Made by a program: the position numbers and the translations under genes
Assembly: GCA_037039925.1 (NCBI GenBank)
Contig: JAXRKP010000067.1
Span: forward strand, 142,501 to 206,500
Source of the DNA: Doris montereyensis
Lineage: Eukaryota > Mollusca > Gastropoda > Nudibranchia > Dorididae
Reading direction: 5' to 3'
Length of the DNA: 64,000 nt
The notes under the pieces: model-generated
Databases searched by the model: none
Seen by the model: the letters and a program-made list of their open reading frames with translations, nothing else
Told to the model about the DNA's origin: nothing
Shown here: positions 57,236 through 64,000 of the stretch, piece by piece
Position numbering within the stretch: position 1 is the first letter of the stretch
Layout: each line of letters begins with the position of its first letter

Positions 57236-57668
57236 TCACATGATGTATAGCTCATACAGCTAAAAATATGCATGGCTACCAAAAATGTAAATTGCCGATA
57301 TTTGGCACTAACCAAACTCTACTATAATCACACCTGCTAAGCGTTCCTCCAAAAAAGCCGCGACAAAACTGTCACTGCACACTTTATAAACAATATATAT
57401 GTTCACATATTTTTTTTATATATTTATGTACATTGCTTATAATTATGCACCTAGAGCTGTCACAAGATGGGAGTGAGCGCTATAAAAATGAATGATATTG
57501 TTAGTATGATTATTATTAATCCCCATGATGAGACCCCAAATGTCAAACACAAAGAAGCCATGATGGAGGGAGGGCGAGTGTGATAAACAACAACAAGTGA
57601 AAACTCTATGGAGGAAGACAGATATGCGAGGTTTCAGGTATAATAACCCTTTGTCAGACATACGAGGA

Positions 57669-57669
<1 letters not shown>

Positions 57670-57757
<88 letters not shown>
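57670..57757. repeat. (TA)n microsatellite
   Basis: About 88 bp of TA. Confidence 0.95.
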
Positions 57758-57758
<1 letters not shown>

Positions 57759-58064
57759 AATAGAGATGTTAAGAAAAGATTTAAACTCAAACAAGAGAGA
57801 AAGAATGAGAGAGAAGAGATTCTCTTATTCCTAGTCTTGTGCAAGTCTTTCATCTAATCTTCCATTCTCCATAGTACACACCTCTCTCTCTTCCTTTCTC
57901 TGCTTCTAGATTTCCTATTCTCCCACCTTTTATTCCTACTTTTTTTTTGTTCCTTCTTCTGACATCACACACACACACAGTGTGTGATACCTGTATAAAA
58001 GCATGTACATATCCCTCATTTGTTGTCTGACCATGGGCGTTATATACCCGAAGTGTCACTGCGT

Positions 58065-58070
58065 TTTATT
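58065..58070 (-). terminator. candidate polyadenylation signal AATAAA
   Basis: AATAAA on the minus strand, 127 nt past the transporter stop codon. It lies inside a dispersed repeat copy (58018-58095), so the signal may be repeat-derived. Confidence 0.4.
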
Positions 58071-58196
58071 CCGTGTTTCGACTGTGGAGTTATCACTTGT
58101 AAACTGCCGTTCATTCATCGCCTAAATATCAACCAAAGTAGTGCACACACCGAAAAACACGTCACACACGCAGTATGTAAAACAGTTTCATGCGCG

Positions 58197-58429
58197 CTAA
58201 ACACTCCTGGCTACCCACACCACGACATCGCCACCACCGCCGCCTGGCATGGGCACTTTGCTGTCCCGGCAGTTCATCTCCTCCATGATGAGCGGCATGC
58301 GCTGCTCCTTGACCTTGGCCCCCTTCAGTGAGTCGGTGTCCTCCATGTATTCGGGGGAGTCCAGGCGGGATTTGCACCGTTTGAGTTTGAAGAGCACCAT
58401 GACTACGGAACTCCACAGCAGGCAAGCTC
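58197..58429 (-). CDS. SLC16-like transporter, last exon (helix 12 and tail)
   Basis: Acceptor CATCCTAG before 58429. Encodes ACLLWSSVVMVLFKLKRCK, then a charged tail of about 58 residues with acidic (EYMEDTD) and basic (KGAKVKEQR) patches and a five-Gly run, ending at TAG 58197-58199. The plus strand is GC-rich here. The tail has no family-wide motif that I recognise. Confidence 0.8.
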
Positions 58430-61400
58430 CTAGGATGAGAAGAACACGCCAAAAAGAATTTATACGAAATAGCCCTGAGAGCAACGGTGTAACGGACTCG
58501 CACTATCTTCATGTATACAGGCTATGGTATGTATCTCTTATTAAATATATCTTAGCTTTTCTTTTCAAAGGTAATATTGTCCCATCATGCTTGTCTTGTT
58601 AAATAAGAGATGAATGAAAGTTTCCCAGGTCTCATGTGCACATTGTGCAAATTAAAATATCCCCTCATGGTTAAAGAAGACTGTCTAAACAGGTCATTTA
58701 ACATTGAATTAACCGGTTGAATCGAGGTCCGTAATTAACTCTTCGCTTTCAAACAACATGCCAGTTACAAATTGTTCACTTATTTGAGAATGTTGAACTT
58801 ACCTGCTAAGTAAAAAGCATACGTGAAGTCCTGCTCATGCTGAAGAAGAAGTCCTATAGAAAGAAGAAGGCGAGATTCAACCAAAAGACAAAGATAGCAG
58901 AGAGGAAAATTCAATAATAACCTAACTTACAAAAGTAACGCAAGCACAAAATTATAAAAGTTTATAGGGGGCAAGAAGATAATGATAAAAGATGACTTGA
59001 TAATCCGTAACCCCCCCCCCTTCATTAGCAGGCAGGCGGCTCACTGACTGTAAATCATTTATCCCCCAGCAGGCCATTCGTTTCAAAGTCCTTACCAACT
59101 CCCTGGGGAGCATACAGTACAGCTCTGCCTATGGGTGCTTCATACCAACCCTCTGACAGCATCCTTCTCTGCCTATAGCCGGGTACACTCTCAACGTCTG
59201 TATCAATGTCACTTTTACTATCAGGTGAGTCAGACTTTCTTTCATTGAAATTTTCTCTGTGCACCAGTGCGGTGATCTCAGGGTGAATTAAGACGAAACG
59301 GCAAGATGAAAGATTTAGTGAAAGAATGAATGTGACCTAGATCCTGATAAATAACTAGTATCAGGTTCTGAATCACTGTCAATTGTGCCAAGCTCTTCAC
59401 CCAATAATGTTTTGAAACAATACAAATACCTTACTTTAAAAATCAAACAAAGGAAAATATCTCATAAAAAAGTCAAACTTATTTCAACCCCAACGAGATA
59501 TGTAGCTCAAGTGTAGAAGCATGCAGAAAACCAAAATCATTATATAAACAAGAAGTTAAGACAAATTAAAAAGTCGGATTGCTAAAGAAGTGGACACGAA
59601 TAAAAAATCTGAGATATTGGATGCATAATATAAGCATTATTCACCAAAATCAGGAAATCCGATAAATCGGATGTAATGTGCTAAAGGGTTAAATGTTGTT
59701 TTAGATGCCCAAACATTTGTACTTTTGAAGCCAGTTTTGGGTTAAATTTGCTCTGTGAGGGGTGGCATTAAAGAATCACATTATTACTGAGAAGGCCTTG
59801 TCTTTTTTGGCATACACACAGCTTCCTGTCATCGTCATTTGTCAAGAATTCCACAATATCTGGTAGAATTTATAGTTTGCCCATGAGGTAAATTATCTAA
59901 TAAATAATAAAACACCATTTGAGTCACACAAAAATTGTCACCATTAATTTCCTTGTTAAAGACTGAATTTAAAAAATTGTTTGCAGGTGGTGAAACCGGT
60001 GCTTCCAGATAATAGAGTCTCTCTCTGTTTCAGGGTTATACGGTGATCCCAGGTCTCATCGGCAATAATGATACACTCCAAAAGACACTCCACTATCCAC
60101 TGAAGTCACCTCCAGGTCCCAAGTTGCCCCATTCCATCTCGAATGCTTCGCTTGACCCACCAAGCCAATACTTTTCGATGGTCCAATAAACTGTAGATAA
60201 GTTCTTGAACGGCCGTTTTAGAAATATCAAGCGTGTAGGCTGTCTTCTTGATTTGAGACTTTATCATCCCGAAAGCACATCAACACGTAGAAGATCGTCT
60301 TCAATTCTTGACATTTTGCAGGGCCCCCGGAGAGTTCCTTGTCTGTCAAGTCTGTGCAGCCCGTTTTGAGTGACCCACACCAGTGGTAAACTTGTTTTTT
60401 GCTCATCACATTTGCAAATAAATTTCAGAGGGTCTTTTGTCTTTGCATGCAAAAATCTTATCACCTCACTCTTCAATTTTTGACAAATTTTCTCTGGGGT
60501 ACGCCATATTTTCTGTGACGTCACAAAATAACTTTCAACAAAGGTGCTGTAGTTTTGATAACTAAAATAGAAATAAAAGCTCCCTGAATCCCCTGATATA
60601 ATGCAATTTTTACAGATTTCAAAAAAAGCAAATCAGTTTCTAAGTTATGGCCATTTTTACCTTACTTTACAGAATGCCCTCTTAATTTCAAAGATGATTT
60701 TAACATTACTGAGTTCTTTTCTTTATAATGTTATTGTTTGAATAGGAACATTCCTTCTTTATCCCTGTCACAATAATTATATTGCATAAATCATTGTGTT
60801 AAAATTGCACAAATTACTAGCTATGCCATAAACAGCATCAGAGAGGAGCGCTAAATATAGACACATACCTTGGACAAACAGGCATTTAAATGAGGCGTTT
60901 GGAAAAATAGTTGCTATGATGGCATCTTCAACATCCTATGCGCGTCATTTCACAAATTATTTTTCTTGCCAGTACCAGCCAGGAGAGCAATGCTAGATCG
61001 ACTTAAAATACTTATCATTGTATTCTTAAATGCTTTCTAACTTCAGAAATCTAGATTGCTCAAGTCCGATTATCTTGTGTCGCCATAGAATCCCATAAAT
61101 CCATTGTAATGTAATGAAAGAGGACCAGTCTTCTCTTCATAACTCTACCCATTGTATAGCATAGTCTATGTTCCATTGGATCACTGGTTTGAAACTGAGC
61201 AATTAGAATCCAAGTCTTTTGGACTCCGCCCACGGCTCTTTCTAGATGTCGTAAGTTGCATGCAATCAACTGGCATTTTTAATAGACCGGCACGCATCGC
61301 AATCAAGGGACAAGGTGTGTTGAACAGTTTTGTTGCTCCCCAGTTTTGCATCCATTCAAGTGCCTTCAATCTCCATGGCGAACGATGGTCAATCCATCTG

Positions 61401-63941
61401 CATGCTCACCACCTTAGCGCTAAGAGAGTTAAATGGTTTCCAGGTGTCCCTATTTCTCATAAATGTTGAATTTCTGCACCATACTGGATGAACTCCATTG
61501 GTGATCACCCCCCCACCCCCAAAAAAAAAATCATTGCCCCTTATTTACTTTTGCCTAAATGCCTGTATTCTCTGCTTCTCAAAAAGACTTGACAAAATTT
61601 TTCAACCGTTGGCGGGTTGCAAACCCACTACCTTTTGGTTGAGAGGCTGACACCTTGCCTCTGAACTACCGAGTCCCCCTGTGTGCTGTTGTAACCTAAC
61701 TTGTTTGTTCAAATTGACCAGTGATCTCAGGGTGAATTAAGAGGAAATAGCAAGATAAAAAGGAAGTGAAAGAGTAAAAAGAAAGAAGTAAGACACCAAC
61801 AGCGCCCCCAACCCCCTCGCTTGACAATGAATTTGAAATTGAAAAAACGGGAACAAGAATCATTCTGCCTTAGCACCATTTCACAGAGACACACCTTTCC
61901 AAAACAGGATGAGTTTTGTAACAAGTGCACGCAAACCACACAAATATCATAAATGATTCCTTTGTTTCACTGGGTTCTGCACTGTCCACCATATGCGGTG
62001 ATCTCAGGGTGAATAAAACAGAAGAAACATCAAGATGAAAAAAAAGAAGTGAAAAGATTGAAAGGAAAGAAGAGTGACCTACCAGAAGCACCTGCCAACA
62101 ACCCACCTCTACCACAACATGATGTTGCTGATATAACACTAACACAACTCAGATATGAGCTTGATAATCTTGCAATCTGAGCCACAGCCGAAAGAAAAGA
62201 AATGAAACAAAACCTTAGCTGAGCAGAGGAGCAAAAGAAAAGAAAAAGAAAAGAAACAAAAAGAAGAAAGAAAAGAAAAATAAAAGAAAACAAAAAGAAA
62301 AGAAAAAAAAAGAAAAACAAAAAAGAAAAGAAGAAAAAAGAAACAAAAAAAGAAATAAAAAGAAAAGAAAAGAGCTTTTAAAGAAAAAAGAAAAGAAAAG
62401 AGCTTTAAAAGAAATAAAAAAAAGAAAAGAAAAGAGCTTTTAAAGAAACAAAAAAAAAAGAAAAGAGCTTTAAAGAAACGAAAAAAAAGAAAAGAGCTTT
62501 TTAAAAGAAATAAAAAAAGAAAAGAAAAGAGCTTTTAAAAGAAACGAAAAAGGAAAGAAAAGAGCTTTAAAAGAAAAAAAAAAGAAAAGAAAAGAGCTTT
62601 AAAAGAAATAAAAAAGAAAAGAAAAGAGCTTTAAAAGAAACGAAAAAGGAAAAGAAAAGAGCTTTAAAAGAAACAAAAAAGAAAAGAAAAGAGCTTTAAA
62701 AGAAACGAAAAAAAAAAGTAAAGAAAAGAGCTTTAAAAGAAACAAAAAAAGAAAAGAAAAGAGCTTTTAAAGAAACAAAAAAAGAAAGAAAAGAACTTTA
62801 AAAGAAACAAAAAGGAAAGAAAAGAACTTTTAAAGAAACAAAAAAGGAAAGAAAAGAGCTTTAAAAGAAACAAAAAAGAAACAGAAAAGGCTTTAAAAGA
62901 AACAAAAAGTAAAGAAAAGAGCTTTAAAAGAAACAAAAAGGAACAGAAAAGAGCTTTAAAAGAAACAAAAAAGGAAAGAAAAAGAAAAGAAAAGAGCTTT
63001 AAAAGAAATAAAAAAAGAAAAGAAAAGAGTTTTAAAAGAAACAGAAAAGAAAAGAACTTTAAAAGAAACAAAAAAGGAAAGAAAAAAAGAAGAGCTTTAA
63101 AAGAAAAACTTTAAAAGAAAAGAAAAGAAAAGAGCTTGAAAAGAAACACACAAAAAAAGAAGAAAAAAGAAGAAAAAGAAAAAGCCAAAAGCAGATTTCA
63201 GACCAACCTGTGAGAGGTCCTCCGTGAGAGCGCCCAGGGCTATCATAAAAGACAGGTATCCGTTGCCCATGGCAATATACTCCGGTCCGAGGAGTTCTCT
63301 GGAGGCCTGCGACAAAAACGTGGTCCAAAATCCACTATAGAAGCCGAAGAGAATGGTGTACCCAATCTGGCCAGAGTAGGAGTCGAAAAGAAGCGGTGAG
63401 ATTCCGGTGATGACGATGCCCAGGCCCACCGGACACAAAACCGAGGTCACGTCGTCCAAGGTGCTGTTGGGTCCCATGAAGGCAAATATCATCCGACTCC
63501 CAAAGCTGGCTATTCCCACGCAGGACACCAGCAGGACGGCCGTCTCAAACGACGAGCCTTTGGCCATGGCGTACGAGGGAAGGTACATGTATATGACGGT
63601 GGATCCAAAACTCCAGAAGAGGTTGGCAAAGCACATGCCGTGGAACAGCGGATGGCGGAGCGGAAAGCAGGAGAGCATGGGCAGTAGGCGGATCTCTTTC
63701 TCGTAAGGCTTGGGTTTCATGATCATGCCGCACACGCACAAGTTCAGGCAAATGCCGGCCAGGATGAGCATGGTGCCCCGCCACGCAAAGTGGATGAGAA
63801 GGGCGCGGATGAGCAGGGGGAAGGTGATGATCCCCGCGCCTATCCCGGCCACGACAAAGCTCAGGGCTTGGAATCTGCCGTGAATAAAGTAGCGCTCAAC
63901 AGCTACGATGGAAGGGGAGCATGAGAGACCAAACCCGATAC
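58197..63941 (-). CDS. monocarboxylate-transporter-like protein (SLC16/MFS), 5' end outside window
   Basis: Proton-linked or facilitative carrier of the major facilitator superfamily, acting in a membrane. Three exons give about 338 aa covering helices 4 to 12 and a cytoplasmic tail. ERYFIHGRFQALSFVVAGIG matches the MCT helix-5 signature (YF-x-K/R...AL...AG). Further helices follow through LFWSFGSTVIYMYLPSY, GYTILFGFYSGFWTTFL, GALTGGPLTG (after one base) and the last helix ACLLWSSVVMVLFKLK. The loop between helices 6 and 7 is short. The first helices and the start codon lie past 64000, so subfamily and substrate cannot be named. One base appears missing near 63222. An AATAAA 127 nt past the stop may be the polyadenylation signal. 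Confidence 0.88.
58803..58853 (-). CDS. SLC16-like transporter, 51-bp exon
   Basis: Acceptor CTATAG before 58853 and donor G|GTAAG. The phase 1 to 1 exon encodes LLLQHEQDFTYAFYLAG, joining GGPLTG to ACLLWSS. Its length, phase and position within an MCT (loop and start of helix 12) all fit. Confidence 0.8.
59242..59345 (+). repeat. 140-bp short repeat, partial
   Basis: CATTGAAATTTTCTCTGTGC, GCGGTGATCTCAGGGTGAAT, CGGCAAGATGAAAGATTTAG. Just before it, 59075-59150 shares GAGCATACAGT and GCTTCATACYAACC with 5185-5275, another small dispersed repeat. Confidence 0.6.
59990..60540 (-). mobile_element. mariner-family transposase remnant
   Basis: Frame-broken minus-strand translation gives SEVIRFLHAKTKDPLKF, MSKKQVYHWCGSLKTGCTDL, AYTLDISKTAVQELIYSLLD and ADETWDHRITLKQRE. 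The first parts match the HTH region (KKQVY.WC..FK.GRT.L.D) and the last matches the block with the first catalytic Asp (DETW) of mariner/Mos1-like transposases. Several frameshifts; the rest of the catalytic domain was not found. It lies in the transporter intron. Confidence 0.8.
61060..61577. repeat. dispersed repeat, copy B (transporter intron)
   Basis: Second copy of the 36905-37745 repeat in the same orientation, with ATTGGATCACTGGTTTGAAA, GATGTCGTAAGTTGCATGCA, GAACAGTTTTGTTGCTCCCC and a homopolymer stretch at 61509-61531. Confidence 0.65.
61578..61680 (-). repeat. SINE family B head fragment
   Basis: Inverted tRNA-like head only: GGTTGCAAACCCACTACC, GGTTGAGAGGCTGACACC, GAACTACCGAGTCCCC. 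Similar short pieces are at 7316-7385 and 8165-8205. Confidence 0.65.
61713..62112 (+). repeat. two copies of the 140-bp short repeat
   Basis: 61715-61822 (GTGATCTCAGGGTGAATTAA and CACCAACAGCGCCCCCAACC) and 61962-62110 (GCGGTGATCTCAGGGTGAAT and CCAGAAGCACCTGCCAAC). The second leads to the long polypurine array. Confidence 0.7.
62220..63180. repeat. polypurine array GAAAAGAAAAGAGCTTTAAAA
   Basis: About 30 irregular units of 28-40 bp, each with GAAAAGAGCTTTAAAAGAAA and an A/G spacer. Starts about 110 bp after a 140-bp short repeat copy and stops 28 bp before the transporter exon (donor side). Long F/L/S frames on the minus strand are artefacts. Confidence 0.9.
63208..63941 (-). CDS. SLC16-like transporter, long internal exon (helices 4-11)
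   Basis: Acceptor CTTCAG before 63941. Reads GIGFGLSCSPSIVAVERYF through to GNGYLSFMIALGALT. It then runs out of frame as EDLSQ unless one G is added at the CC run 63222-63223 (plus strand), giving GGPLTG, the normal MCT helix-11 motif, and the phase-1 end that the next exon needs. Donor CAG|GTTGG. GC content is clearly higher than in the surrounding introns. Confidence 0.9.
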
Positions 63942-64000
63942 CTGAAGGAAGGAAGGAAAAGAAAGTATAAAAGTTTAATGAACAAGACTGTCAAACATTA

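Noticed and set aside
59055..59264. 69-codon minus frame (LSEGWYEAPIGRAVLYAPQG) as a transporter exon
   Set aside because: The segment is repeat-derived: similar sequence occurs at 5185-5275 with stops, and the 140-bp repeat covers the rest. Transporter exons on either side join without it.
62733..63207. F/L/S-rich continuation of the transporter frame past its exon
   Set aside because: Intronic purine array read in frame; the exon ends at the donor at 63207, supported by phase and the next exon.

Overview
This is a eukaryotic, intron-rich, AT-rich and very repeat-rich window. It most likely comes from a lophotrochozoan, and probably a gastropod mollusc; this is an inference from gene content (an animal-type alpha-L-fucosidase, an invertebrate-type beta-carbonic anhydrase, an SLC16 transporter) and from repeat style (tRNA-derived SINEs, MITEs, long CT/TA/AAT microsatellites, frequent TCTAGATC strings). 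No prokaryotic, organellar or viral signature was seen.

Three host genes can be reconstructed, all on the minus strand. (1) An alpha-L-fucosidase of nine coding exons (4734-20662, about 466 aa), complete from signal peptide to stop, with a promoter holding three TCACATGA/TCATGTGA E-boxes like those of lysosomal genes. (2) A beta-class carbonic anhydrase of four coding exons (33087-38825, about 245 aa). Its zinc ligands are intact, but the Asp of the catalytic Asp-Arg dyad is Gly. A truncated second copy of exon 1 lies in intron 1. (3) The 3' two thirds of a monocarboxylate-transporter-like (SLC16) gene (58197-63941; 5' exons lie beyond the right edge). Between genes 1 and 2 is a possible ZSWIM3/MULE-like exon with an in-frame stop.

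Each host gene contains one or two single-nucleotide frame breaks (five in all), four of them in homopolymers. Flanking frames, exon phases and family motifs all agree on the intended frame, so consensus sequence error is the simplest explanation.

The rest is repeat. Dispersed elements: two SINE families, a short 140-bp repeat in about 11 co-oriented copies, an 800-bp element in two fucosidase introns, jockey-like LINE ends, a second LINE nested in one of them with an exact 8-bp target duplication, a LINE endonuclease domain, a mariner remnant, and at least six TIR/foldback families (hAT-like with 8-bp TSD, pogo-like with TA TSD, and four unclassified). Tandem arrays: units of 23, 28, 30, 34, 36, 38, 59 and about 140 bp, plus microsatellites. 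At least two arrays (59 bp at 641-1117; 35 bp at 29448-30440) are internal amplifications of one segment of a dispersed element.

Layout: 1-4700 repeats; 4734-20830 fucosidase and promoter; 21000-32900 satellites, microsatellites, SINEs and LINE scraps; 33087-38825 carbonic anhydrase; 39400-57800 LINEs, MITEs, SINEs and a 140-bp satellite; 58065-63941 transporter. The three genes have no evident shared pathway and look like ordinary co-oriented neighbours.
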